Shown one piece after another: positions 43,240 to 56,000 of a stretch of 64,000 nucleotides of DNA. This stretch comes from Bostrychus sinensis. Taxonomy: Eukaryota; Chordata; Actinopteri; Gobiiformes; Eleotridae. The stretch lies in assembly GCA_020698575.1 (NCBI GenBank), contig CM036245.1:1498620-1562619 (forward strand). The letters are read 5' to 3'. Under the pieces are notes generated by a model, which ran no database searches, was not told where the DNA came from, and saw only the letters and a program-made list of their open reading frames with translations. Position numbers and translations under genes: made by a program. Each line of letters opens with the position of its first letter. The stretch's first letter is position 1.

Positions 43240-44401
43240 GGCCCTGGTTTAGTCCTGGTTTAGTCCTGGTTTAGTCCTCGTCTAGTCCTGGTCTAGTCCT
43301 GGTCTAGTCCTGGTTTAGTCCTGGTCTAGTCCTGGTCTAGTCCTGGTCTAGTCCTGGTTTAGTCCTGGTTTAGTCTTGGTCTAGTCCTGGTCTAGTCCTG
43401 GTCTAGTCCTGGTTTAGTCCTGGTTTAGTCCTGGTCTAGTCCTGGTCTAGTCCTGGTCTAGTCCTGGTTTAGTCCTGGTCTAGTCCTGGTCTAGTCCTGG
43501 TCTAGTCCTGGTTTAGTCCTGGTTTAGTCCTGGTCTAGTCCTGGTCTAGTCCTGGTTTAGTCCTGGTTTAGTCTTGGTCTAGTCCTGGTCTAGTCCTGGT
43601 CTAGTCCTGGTCTAGTCCTGGTTTAGTCCTGGTCTAGTCCTGGTCTAGTCCTGGTTTAGTCCTGGTCTAGTCCTGGTTTAGTCCTGGTTTAGTCCTGGTG
43701 TAGTCCTGGTCTAGTCCTGGTTTAGTCCTGGTCTAGTCCTGGTCTAGTCCTGGTTTAGTCCTGGTTTAGTCCTGGTCTAGTCCTGGTCTAGTCCTGGTTT
43801 AGTCCTGGTTTAGTCCTGGTCTAGTCCTGGTCTAGTCCTGGTTTAGTCCTGGTTTAGTCCTGGTCTAGTCCTGGTGTAGTCCTGGTCTAGTCCTGGTCTA
43901 GTCCTGGTTTAGTCCTGGTTTAGTCCTGTTTTAGTCCTGGTCTAGTCCTGGTCTAGTCCTGGTTTAGTCCTGGTTTAGTCCTGGTCTAGTCCTGGTCTAG
44001 TCCTGGTTTAGTCCTGGTTTAGTCCTGGTCTAGTCCTGGTCTAGTCCTGGTTTAGTCCTGGTTTAGTCCTGGTTTAGTCCTGGTCTAGTCCTGGTCTAGT
44101 CCTGGTCTAGTCCTGGTCTAGTCCTGGTTTAGTCCTGGTCTAGTCTTGGTTTAGTCCTGGTCTAGTCCTGGTCTAGTCTTGGTTTAGTCCTGGTCTAGTC
44201 CTGGTCTAGTCTTGGTTTAGTCCTGGTCTAGTCTTGGTTTAGTCCTGGTCTAGTCCTGGTCTAGTCCTGGTCTAGTCCTGGTCTAGTCTTGGTTTAGTCC
44301 TGGTCTAGTCTTGGTTTAGTCCTGGTCTAGTCCTGGTTTAGTCCTGGTCTAGTCCTGGTCTAGTCTTGGTGTAGTCCTGGTTTAGTCCTGGTCTAGTCCT
44401 G
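43240..44401 (+). repeat. 11-mer array, CTGGTCTAGTC variant
   Basis: About 105 copies of an 11-mer alternating CTGGTCTAGTC and CTGGTTTAGTC, with sparse CTTGG and GTGTAG variants. It is the same family as the exocyst-gene arrays but nearly lacks the AGAG and AGAC forms, and it lies just downstream of the SRCR gene. Confidence 0.95.
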
Positions 44402-46398
44402 TTGTGTTATAATATGTTGCATTATTACACATCCTGTATATTTGTGTATTTGTATGGTTCCATTTGTTTTTGCAGTGCTGTGTAAAGTTATGTTTTTGGA
44501 TTTTGATTTGATTTTTGAGTAATCCTGTATTCTCTGGCACTGAGTTTCTGAGCCCAAAGCCCCGCCCACTCCAGGAAGCACTGACCAATCAAAAACAAGC
44601 CCTCTACATCTGCTCTCAGTCATTTATTCAAAAACAATGCACAGCTGTTTCCTCTGATTCCTCACAGACATTTTGTGGTAAAATGGCGTCATGGAAAATG
44701 TTTTTAAAGTCTGTAAATGAGCTGCTGTAATGTAACAGCAGAATACAGTTTTTTTTAAGTACTGTTTTTGTAAATGAATGTAGTAATGTGATATCGTGTT
44801 GAATTTAACATGTTTAAAAAATAAAATATATATAAATATATTAATAATAACTGGCTTTTATGTCTGACACGTCATTATTACAGACAACAGACAAAAAGGT
44901 TTCATCAGAGTTTGGTACAAAAAGCTGTAAGATGTAAATATCTATAAAATAAAATAATTTCATTGGTTAATCATTTTAATTTAAATTCTAAAAGTTAAAA
45001 AGTCAGTAGACAGTGTGAAATAAAACATATAAATATATTTTAAAGGTATTTATTTCAGTAGTAATGTTTGTGTAATATTAGGTCCTAACTAAATGAGAGA
45101 CTGAGTTTTGGTTTTCATTAACTGTGAGCCATAATCATCACATTTAAAATAAATATAAATAAAAAGCAGCTGCTTCCTGAATGTTCTTTTCTGTTTTCTG
45201 TTGTGATCATAGGCGTAGTTTGATATTTGCTCTAGGGGAGGCAGATTTTTTTAAACCAACACATCAACTACAGTCCATCTGTGAATGTATTGCATTTTGT
45301 AGCCTACTTAATATATTGCTCACTGCAGACTTACAGACAGGGTTTCTATTAGCCTGGCATATTCTTACCTTTATAAAAATAAGTGAAGAAGAATATTGTC
45401 AAAGCTACATTTTAATCTGTAATTTACGTGAGATAAGGCAGATCAAGGCGGTCTCCATGGTGTTTTTCTTTTGGGCGTATTCAGCGAGTGTCTTGTGCCG
45501 CAAAAAAAAAGATGTCGTTACGGAACAAACGCACCTCTGGCTCGTGGAGCGCTGTGCGGGGCGCGGGAGGATGCGCCTCCAGCCTCCAATACACACCACA
45601 GCTTTTCTTAGTCAATCGGCAATTGGTCAATTCTTGCACTTTAATGCTAATTTTTGGTCAGGGTCATGTCAGGGCCCCATCTTGTCTCAGTTTGGGCTCT
45701 TACTCTGCAGTTCATAGGAAACATCCAAAACTGTAATAACTCCCCTAAAAAAATCCACTTTGCATTGATAATATTCATAATATTTATTTATTTATTTTTT
45801 TTTTTTGTATGTGTGTTTGTCAAAAAAATCGAGATGCTATTACATCTTCTGGCATAAAAAGGGTTAAAATTCTGAAAATAATTAAATATTTGGTATTTAT
45901 GACCAGGGCAGAAGTTGATTAAAAGATTAATGTTGTTGCTTTACTGTTGTTTACTGTTGGTAATAAACCTCCTCTCTCAGCTCATGGTATGTTTCAGAGT
46001 TTGTGAGTACCACAGTTAACAATTAAACGATTACTAAATGAGTTGACAGTTATTTAATTTATTGATTATAATAATTATTTTGATTAATTGTTGCAGCCCT
46101 AAAAGAGACCATTGTTTTGATTTAGACTGCAGTACCGTTTAGAACCAGTAGAGCGCTGCTGTTTACAGTACCTTTAACCCATTTAATCCCAATTTTTTTC
46201 TCAGACAAGATAATATTCAAAATATTTCTTTTTTTTTTTGTATGTGTGTTTGTCAAAAAAATTGAGATGCTATTACATACTCTGGCATAAAAAGGGTTAA
46301 AATTCTGAAAATAATTAAATATTTGGTATTTATGACCAGGGCAGAAGTTGATTAAAAGATTGATGCCAAAAAGATGAAAAAATAAAGAATGTATACAT
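44402..46398. other. Intergenic AT-rich DNA with duplicated blocks
   Basis: 44515-44700 recurs inverted at 48575-48710 (shared GTAATCCTGTATTCTCTGGC and TCCTCACAGACATTTT). 45790-45930 recurs directly at 46225-46370 (GAGATGCTATTACAT). 45935-46210 recurs at 47805-48085 (TAATAAACCTCCTCTCTCAG). These look like dispersed-element copies. A 178-codon frame at 45181-45717 has no family resemblance. Confidence 0.5.
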
Positions 46399-46400
46399 TT

Positions 46401-46402
<2 letters not shown>

Positions 46403-46474
<72 letters not shown>
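46403..46474. repeat. (AT)n microsatellite
   Basis: About 35 uninterrupted TA dinucleotides. Confidence 0.95.
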
Positions 46475-46476
<2 letters not shown>

Positions 46477-46769
46477 ATTTTATTTTTGACAAGAACACTT
46501 TTGTCACTTAACAGGAGTAACACAACAAATTTTGATAGAGAGAATAAAAATGATGTAATATTAGATTTGTGTTTAGAAAATCAACATTAGTGATAAAACC
46601 ATTGCAGAACCACTGCAAAGTTATAAAAAAAATAAAACTTGAACCTTCTATAACTCTTTGTTATAAAGTGATTTAAAAACAATATCCCCAACCTTTAATA
46701 TATATATATGCCATACCTTAAAAATAACCACTAGAGGCCAGTGTTGGTCTCAGTGTTCCGCAGAGGAAG

Positions 46770-47080
46770 ACAAAGACCCGGAAGTAAACACCGCGGCCAT
46801 TACGACCCCGCAGCAGTGAACCATCTTTCTCTTTCTCCGCCAAACTTTGTGACTCTGTTGTCTTTTACCCGAACCCCTGCAGCCCCTGAACCCGGGGCAC
46901 GGCTCGCTGCGGCTCGGTCCGGGTCCGGGATGGCGGCGCGGCGCGGAGCTCGGACCGCGGCGGAAACGTTTCGGTCCCAGGCGGAGCTCATTCTCTCGGC
47001 GGCGGTGGAGGGCTCCGTGGCGGCGGCGCTGCGGAGCGACAGACCGGGCGGACAGACGGAGAACCGGGTGAGGAGGAAGT
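46770..47080 (+). promoter_or_regulatory. CpG-rich promoter of the zinc-finger gene
   Basis: It is GC- and CpG-rich in strongly AT-rich surroundings. An ETS-type CCGGAAGT at 46778-46785 and GCGGCCAT at 46793-46800 precede the ATG by about 130-150 bp. This is typical of a housekeeping vertebrate promoter. Factor binding is inference. Confidence 0.55.
46930..47067 (+). CDS. zinc-finger gene exon 1
   Basis: ATG at 46930 has G at +4 and lies in the CpG-rich promoter. It encodes 46 residues ending GGQTENR before gtgagg. An upstream in-frame ATG at 46741 lies before the likely promoter elements and is less likely. Confidence 0.7.
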
Positions 47081-50000
47081 TTAGCCTAAACACAGACTTT
47101 TATCAAAGTTCTGAAACTTAGCGGATGAGTTTAGTTTAGCGCGGAGGAGAAGAAGAAGAAGAAGAAGAAGAGCTACAGCGGCTAAAAGAGCGATAACAAC
47201 TCTGACGTCACTTCCGTCTTCGCCGTCGTTGCAAAAATACAAATAAACAAAAATAGGTCTAAAAACTTTTATAGTGACACAAAATCATATGATAAATAAA
47301 CATAAAACTACATTGAATCTAATAATAATGCTTTTAGATGTTGTATGTTTAGATCAAAGGTGCTATGAACAGTATATTTTTTATAATATTTTACAAAAAT
47401 TACCCATGTGTCCCAGATGTGAGGTAAACATATTTAAATCAAATATTAGTTTTACTGATGACAATGGTACAGCTGAGTTATTCACAGTTAAAGATATGTT
47501 GTTTTTGTTTTGGTTCCGCCCATCGTCCAATCAGAAAAGAGACTAGGGATGCAACTAACAATTATTTTGATAATCGGTTAATCTGTCGATAATTGTATTG
47601 ATTAATTGATTAATGGGATAGTGAAGCGTGTGTGGTAAAGTGGTTAAAAGCGTAGTTACCGTTAAAAAATTGGGAAAATTATACAAAAAATCACCAAACT
47701 TTTACTAAATTTGAACCAAACGAAACTGCAACTATGTCACTTGAGAAAGTTTGGATATATTTTTAATCAAAAATACAAAATGTACATTGTTTTTAACCTT
47801 TTTGTTGCTTTACTGTTGTTTACTGTTGGTAATAAACCTCCTCTCTCAGCTCATGGTATGTTTCAGAGTTTGTGAGTACCACAGTTAACAATTAAACGAT
47901 TACTAAATGAGATGACAGTTATTTAATTTATTGATTATAATCAATTATTTTGATTAATTGTTGCAGCCCTAAAAGAGACCATTGTTTTGATTTAGACTGC
48001 AGTACCGTTTAGAACCAGTAGAGCGCTGCTGTTTACAGTACCTTTAACCCATTTAATCCCAATTTTTTTCTCAGACATAATAATATTAAATTCATACGTT
48101 ATCAGTGCTCTAATGAAACAATCTAGTTGTCATTTTTAACTATTTTAATGAAAAAGTGGGTGAAAACCTGAGTTTTATGCTCAGCAACAATTGTTCCTGC
48201 TGGGATAACGTGTGGTCAGTGTTGAGTATTAACACTTTTAAAGATATTAATCAGCTTTTACTTAATATAATGCAACAGAACAATGTAGTACAGAGCTTAG
48301 TTGTTCCTAAGAAGGTGAAAAACAGACCTGGAGTTGTGTTTTTGTTTTATTCACGCATGTTTGAGTATTTACGCTGACTTCCTGAAAGGACAGAAACATC
48401 TTGTTTCACCAATGGCCGCCATTATAGCAGCTATTTATTATTATTTATTACAATTATTGGCTGCTACCTTCATTGACACATTTTCTGTGGGAACCACTGA
48501 TCATGATTGGATCTTAAAGAATAAGAGGAGCTTCACTTTATTTAAACTTTTTGTCTGATCCCATTTAACTGCAAAAGTAAAAATGTCTGTGAGGAATCAG
48601 TGGAAACAGAGCTGTGCACCGTTTTTTGGATAAATAAATGAGAGGTGGAAGTTTGTAGCACCGAGCCTCAGAAACTCAGCGCCAGAGAATACAGGATTAC
48701 TCAAACAGAACAAAACCCCAGGGCTGTTTCTGATGAAGAACAATATTAGAACATGGAAACAGAGGAGAAGGACATCTGGCAGAATACACAGCCTTTAAGA
48801 ACTAAGATTAAGAGCCTCATTAGAAATATAACATGCAGGCAGTCAGTAATATGTAAAGAGGAAAAGGTAACGCCTGTATTCGTGTGACTTTCTCCTCCTC
48901 TCAGATGGATTTGCAGAAGGTCCTGGAGGCTGCGTTCAGAGAAGCTCTGAGGAAACTGTGCCACGTGGTTCAGCAGCTGTTCGAGGAGAACGAGAGAGGA
49001 ACTTCAACAACATCTACAGAGAAGAACTCAGAGCTGAAGCCCAGAGAGACCAGAGCTGCTGCTGCTGCTGCTGCTGCTGCTGTGAAGAGGAACGCCAGGA
49101 GGAAAATCACAGGTGAGAATTATCCTCCACAAGAATCAAACGCCAACTCTTCAAAAAAACTGTCTGTGCCATTCCTCCTGACCATATATGGAAAGTGGGA
49201 GTGGGTCAGTGATGTGACATAGATTTCGGGTTCCGTAAGCAACAGATTTTCTAGTTTTGAATAAAAAAGGCTTGAAATTGTATAAATGGATTAATTTCAT
49301 GACACTTTTGTGATCCCAGTTCATAATGACATGAAAAACACTAAATTAGCTGAATATTATTGGATTAAAGTGGAAAAATGTCATCAGGTAAAACGGTCCC
49401 CATGTAAAGTCAGTGAAGACAACTGCAAGTGTATAAATACACTCAAGGAAAAAAGAAACGCACCACTTTCATTTTCTCAATTTGTCAAAAAAATATTACA
49501 GCCAGTGAAAAATGACAGACTACAATGAGTTTAGTTCTATTCTGAGTCAAAATGAAATGACAATGCAATAACAACTGTATTTTTGTATTAATCACCTCTG
49601 TCTGGGTCAGGAGTAAAACTCAGAGATGAATTGGACCTGTCCTCAGTTGTGCACAACCATTCCCTATAAAAAGACACCAAAATGAAAAAAAAAGCACATT
49701 TGTTCCCAATGCCACGACTCCTGCAACCAGAGAGAGATTGGCAGCCATTGGCCTGCTTCAAGCTGAAGGAGCACACGGCTGTAGCCAGGAGTTTGGAGTC
49801 CATCACTCTACTGTTGTACGCCTCGCTGAGCGTTTCCACACCACTGGATCCTCCAATGACCGTCCCACATCTGGTCGACCACATGTCACAACTGCTGCAT
49901 TATTATTGTTTGGTCATGTTATTGTTATTGAAACTGTCATAAGCATTGATTAATTGGGTCTGAATATCAGGGACGGGTATATGGTTGATGTGCACATGGA

Positions 50001-53000
50001 ATATTTCCATCAAAAATAAGTAACCAAACAAAAATGTGGTAAAAAAGCAGTGGTGCGTTTCTTTTTTCCTTGAGTGTATATATATATAAAAAAATAAAAT
50101 TATCAAGTTTTTCCTTTGGCATGTTTTTAAAAGCTTTGAGATAAAGATCTAAAAGAATTTGCATAATATTCCTTTAAACAAAATTATTAGTATCTTAAAC
50201 ACTAAAACCTATTTCCTTAAATGTCATTTGGCAAAACAAAGATAAGAGGCGATTTTGAACCAAGCTAGACTCACAAGCAGGGCAAAGCATTTCTCTGTGT
50301 TTTGATTTGGAACTGTTCTATCACAGCCGTTTATCTGCAGCGCGTCTTACGAAAGCAGAAGAGTTAACCAAGTTAGTGCTGGCTACAGAGTGAATGTAAT
50401 AACTTCTCTCTGATTAACAGGCGTTTAGGTCTTTCCTTCGTCACCTGTTGGTTCTGCTGAAGTCCTCGTTGTTGTTCAGTCCTCTGTGGGATTCTTTTTC
50501 CTTTGTCTTGTTGCTATTTTGACAAAATTAAATCCCGTTGACGTCCCATGTAACGAACGCATTAAAAAAAAAAAGACTTTTTCCACAAGTCTTTGTACAA
50601 CTGGCTTCTGCTGCTGTCCCTGTGCAGAAATAAGTATAGAGCTGCTCATAATACGGCGTATTCTGGTGTTTTATGAAAGGAACAGCAAGAATCCATGCGT
50701 GTTTGGGTCAGCAGTGCGGCTGCTTATGTCCCGCCCTTCATTTCTCTGATTGGTTACACCACCTGTTATTGTTCTGCATCAGAAACAGAATTTTACCGAA
50801 GGGATACCACACTCACTTCTTTGTATAAAATAGGAAAAGAGTAGGGCTGCACGATATGGAGAAAACATATTCGATAACTATGTTGAAAATTGCGATAACG
50901 ATATTATTGCGATATTTGAAACTAGAGCCTACTTTTGGAACATAGTAAGTTAAATTCACTACATTTCACAAAAATGTAAGTTCCTGTATTTACAAGTCAG
51001 AACTTAACACAGACTAAACCAGGAATAAAACAAGGCTAAGCTGTGACTAAATTAATTAAATTACCACTAAAACTGGACTTTTTAAACATTTTTATTTAGT
51101 CACAACACATGTTCTTTTAAGGCTCTGGTGGAAAATGATTCTTCAGTGTAAATCTCTGTCAGATGGAGACCACAGTGTTATTGTGATATATTTAGATTCT
51201 TGCGATACAGATATTGCGTTTGCTGATATTGCGATAACGATAATTCTGCGATATATTGTGCAGCTCTAGGAAAAAAGTCTAGACTAATTTTGAAGTATAA
51301 TCTAATGGCTTTTGTCAGCGTGACATGTGATGACACTTGAAGACGTCTAAAGTTGTAGATCAATTTAAAATTTTGCTCCTAAACTGAAGTTAATTTTACC
51401 TTTTACAGGTGTGCTCGAAAGCATCAGAGCCAACCTATATCTAGTGATGCTAATGTCCGGTAACGTCTCGCTACTCAAAAAGTATAATGCCACTGATTTC
51501 TTACTCGTGTGTTTTTTCAGAGGAGCCCGCTGCGCCCACGGAGCCGCCCGCCCTCAGCCCCGCCCCGGTCACAGTCTCCGTCCTCAACTCTGCCCAGGGA
51601 CCAATCGCTGGGCCCGTCTACATCATCAGCCAGCTGCCGCAGCCAATCACAGAGGAGAGTGGAGTGGTCCAGCTTCAGCCAATCACAGAGCAGCTGCTGA
51701 CATCACTTCCTGTGTCTGACGGTCTGAAGCAGGTGAGGTTTCCTTCGTGGCTGGACCTTCTTTGTAGTGATCCACGTCATCAGTGCCTTGCCAGGTGCCG
51801 TTCCAAATGATGAAGACCCCCCCCCCTGTGCGTTTGGCTAATCCCTCGCCTGATTTGATTACATGGCACAGCGATCCTGAGCATGTTCCCGAAGTGTTTA
51901 CATGCAGCAGGACATTCGCCATCGCTTCAGAGGAGACGTCTCTGGAGGAAGGATCCTGGCGACTTGGGAACAGCCACTGATCTGTCACGTTACTCTGTGT
52001 TGGCCTAAAAACATGAACTTCACAAATTCATATACCGTATTTTCTGGACTATAAGTGGCACTCGCCAAAAAACGCATAATGAAGAAGAAAAAAATGTATA
52101 TAAGTCGCACTGGACTATAAGTTGCATTTTTTGGGGGAAATTTATTTTACAAAATGCGACACCAAGAACAGACATTTCATGTTGAAAGGCGAGTTATAGT
52201 AATAATAGAATAGAGAACAACAGCTGAATAGGTGTGCGCTATGCTAACGTAACACATTGATGGTTATTCAGCTACATGAAGCATAAACAACGAACTGAAT
52301 AGGTGTCTCGTATGTTAACGTAATATATTAACAGTTATTCACATAACTATAGCATAAAGAACATAATATAACAAGTTCACCAAACTCACCATCTCACTCC
52401 TAATCGCTAAATCCTTTAAATTCTTCATCCTCGGTGTCGCTTCTGAACAACTCCGCCAACTCCGGAGGTAGACGAAGCGCCGCTTCCTCCTCTGCGTGGC
52501 TGTCGTCAGACTCAGCATCAGTTCCATTTCCAATTATTCCGCTCTTTCTCAGTTGTCTTTATAGCCTAAGTTGTTAGTGGTAATGTTTACATTTTAAATT
52601 GTCAGTGGTACAGGTGCAGCAGATGCTGGTACACAAGCCTAGAGCGCCCTCTAACCAACACCTGAAATATTTTAATATATAAGTCACACCTGAGTATACG
52701 CCACACCCCGAGCCAGACGATGGAAAAAAGTGTGACTTATAGTCCAGAAAATACAGTAGTGATAATTCACTGTCAGTAATCAGAGCTTCTCTTTAGGCCC
52801 AAAGAATCCGGCCTGACCCGACCCTGAGCAGCTCCATGTTCTGTCCAAAACCAACCCTAGTAACTGTAGCTAAAGGCCCGGCCCAAGCACTGCACTCTCA
52901 AACTGATGTTTTCTCCGTTCAGTCGGAGCCGTTTGCCTGACAGAATCGGTGCAGTCAGTGGTGTACGTGTTCACATTCTCTGCTGTTGTCTCCAGGACCA

Positions 53001-56000
53001 AAAGCTCTTGGCCCTTGTTTAAAAAGCAGCAGCCTTTCTCTGCTTCCATCGCCTCGTTTAGAAACAGCCATGCACTTTCATTCACATGCCCACAGTGCTC
53101 ACACTGAAAATCTAAACTCTTTGAGTAATAAATATATTTTTTTATTTTTGTTTAGTGTAGGGATGCACTTTTGGTTAATTGTCTTTAATCGATTAATTGG
53201 TCGTCTTAACAAACGATTATCGATTAATCGTTAACCATCGGCCTGACATCACCCATCAAACGTTTAAAAAGCTCAAAGTCATGAACTATAAAAAAAAGTG
53301 TCTTCTCGAAACTAATGAGGCTTGTATATTTTAGGAAACAGTTTCTGAATTTTATGATTAGTTTGCCCTAACTCTCCAGTGATACTGTACCTTTACTCTA
53401 CTTAGCAGAACCATTGATTGTTAGTATTTCTTTCAATCGATTATGGCCATAATGCTGATTAATCTATTAACCACGGACGCCCCAGTTTAGTGTATACAGA
53501 ATATTAACCATTTAATGTTGTGTAAGTTGTTGTGAAAGTGGCAGACCAGAGCTATGGCTTCCTCTGCAGTGTAATTCATTCAGTCTTTTGTCTCATTTCT
53601 ACTGTTTTCTCGCAGGTGGAGGTGGAAATCATCCAAGAAGTGAAATGTGAAACACTGAAGACAGCAGACCCTCAGACATGTGAGAATCCAGTCCATTAGT
53701 AGGAGTACAGCTCTAAAAGCTGGGACACACAAACCTAACGCCCGCTCGCCGTCAGAAGAGGCGTCGCTTTGTCTCCTCACGTGTCTTAACTGTTCTGTCA
53801 CATTCTAAGACTGAAACAAATGGATATGTTGTATTCATTTCTTTCATAAATTTAAGAAAATCCCACATATCAGTCCCAAAAAATTTCAGTGTTTATTGGC
53901 CTTGGCTGCTCTGAATTAAAAAATCTGCATCGGCCTCTACTCTGCCGATAATGGGCTTCTGTAAATAAACCTCCGCAGCACTCGCATGGTTAACTCCAGT
54001 ATTTATCAGTGAACCGCCTCAAACTGTGTGTCCCAGCCGTTAGACGCAGCACTCACCAGTACAAGCTCCTCACTGCAGTGGTAGTAGTAGTATTTGTGGT
54101 AGCAGTAGTATTCGTAGTAGTCGCCTCACCCCCAATTCTCACCAAAGCAGCAGCAGCGGTAACAGCAGCGTCACGTCAGACGCGAGTGAACTGCTTTCTG
54201 TTTTATTCACTCTGACAGTTCACACCGGGGAGGTCTCGCACGCGTCTCACTGAACGACTCGCCGCGACGCTACGCTCAAATTAGGTTGGAGTTCTATTTT
54301 TCGAGCGTCTATGCGGCGATCTGCAGAACTACAGCCGGGAAACACAGGAAACAGGCTCCAAGTGTCAAAATAAACTTTCAAAATAAAGGCTCACTGAAAA
54401 CAGCGGTAATTTAAACACTACGCACTGAGAAGTTGAGTCTTGAGGGAGAAATGTAACGTAATTTGCGATGCCAAGCAGCCGTTTTACAAGGAGAACCTGC
54501 AGAAGTAGAAGCTGCAGGGCTCTGTAAAGACAACTTTCTGTTCAGACTCTGAGTCGTCTGTAAAACTTCAGGGGGAGGAGCCGCTTGAGCAGCGTCACAG
54601 CAGCAGCTCTGACACTCTCGGTGTGAAGTGACCCTTTTAAACAGTACAGCGCGTAAAACGACCTGCTGCTGCGACGCTCTCGAGACATTTGTGGTGTGAA
54701 TTCAGGGTTAGCATATCTTCTCATTCCCCAGTGTTAGACTCAGAGGAGCAGAAGGAGGAGGAGCGTCGCCGGCGCAGAGAGCTGTACAAAGACAAACGAT
54801 TCTTCTGCGAACTCTGTAACAAGGGCTTCCACCAGAAACACCAGCTGTACAAACACGTGTCCTGCCACACCAAGCCCTTCCCCTGCTCCGTCTGCGACAA
54901 GGGCTTCTACCAGGAGGGGGCGCTGAAGAGGCACATGTTCTACCACGAGCTGCGGGCCAAGCAGGACCGCGACCCCGACAAGATGTTCAGCTGCGACCAG
55001 TGCGAGCGGAAGTTCCCGCAGCTGTCGCGGCTGAGGACGCACCAGGCCGCGCACAAACTGGAGAAGTCGCCGCTGAAGTGCGAGACGTGCGAGCGGGCGT
55101 TCACCTCGGCCTCCGCGCTGAGGTCGCACACCATCACGCACCTCCAGGTCAAACCCTTCATCTGCGACATCTGCGGGAAAGGCTTCACCAGGTAAGAGAC
55201 ACTCTTCACCTGCATCAGGTGTCTGTGGACATTTAGAGACGCTGTAAAGGTCCCACGGTGCTTTCCTCAGTCTTTCTGAAACAGTGTTGGACTCCTTTGC
55301 ATTAGTTTTTCAGGTTTTATAACTTAAAATAATCTGTCTGTGGAAGACATCTTCTGTTGGTGACGGTGTCTGGGCTTTAGAAACGCGCAGGAGCACTTCC
55401 TGGTTTCACCTGTGTCTACACAGAGCCGTGAGACCAAGTGTTTTCAGATCTGGAGAAGGGCAGCGCCTCAGCATACAGGATTACCGTATTTTCCGGACTA
55501 TAAGTCGTACTTTTTTCCATAGTCTGGCTAGGGCTGTGATGTATACTTACTACTAAGTTAAAACCAGTAGTTTGTATGATTTACTCTGGGTTATTATTTG
55601 ATTGATGCAAAGGAACATTAAAGGTATTGATTAACGGTACCCAGCCCTGGTCTGAGCTCACATATTCTGCTTTTCTCAGTCTCTCTGAAAGAGTGTTGGA
55701 CCAATAAAAGCATTAAAATTCAGTTTGGGAGAATAAACTAAATAAATATATTACTTTAAATGGCCTATATTAAATGGTAAAGGTGGTAGGTGCTTACAGC
55801 CTTAACTATAACTATAGCTCAACAAGTGCTGGGGAAACACTGATACTGTAAATGTGGAAAACCTCCTCTGCTTGGACTCGGTGTCTGTCTCCCTCTGCTG
55901 GCAACTCACCAGACCATGACCTGACTGACACCATAACATCAGAGCCTGCTCCCTCGTACAAATAAACTGGAAAGACCTACCATATTTTCTGGACTATAAG

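Noticed and set aside
45181..45717. 178-codon + frame in the intergenic DNA
   Set aside because: No recognisable domain, no promoter or splice context, and AT-rich surroundings; chance frame or transposon debris.
54740..55141. Minus-strand 133-codon frame over zinc-finger exon 5, and similar ones over exons 6 and 7
   Set aside because: They are antisense shadows of GC-rich finger exons.
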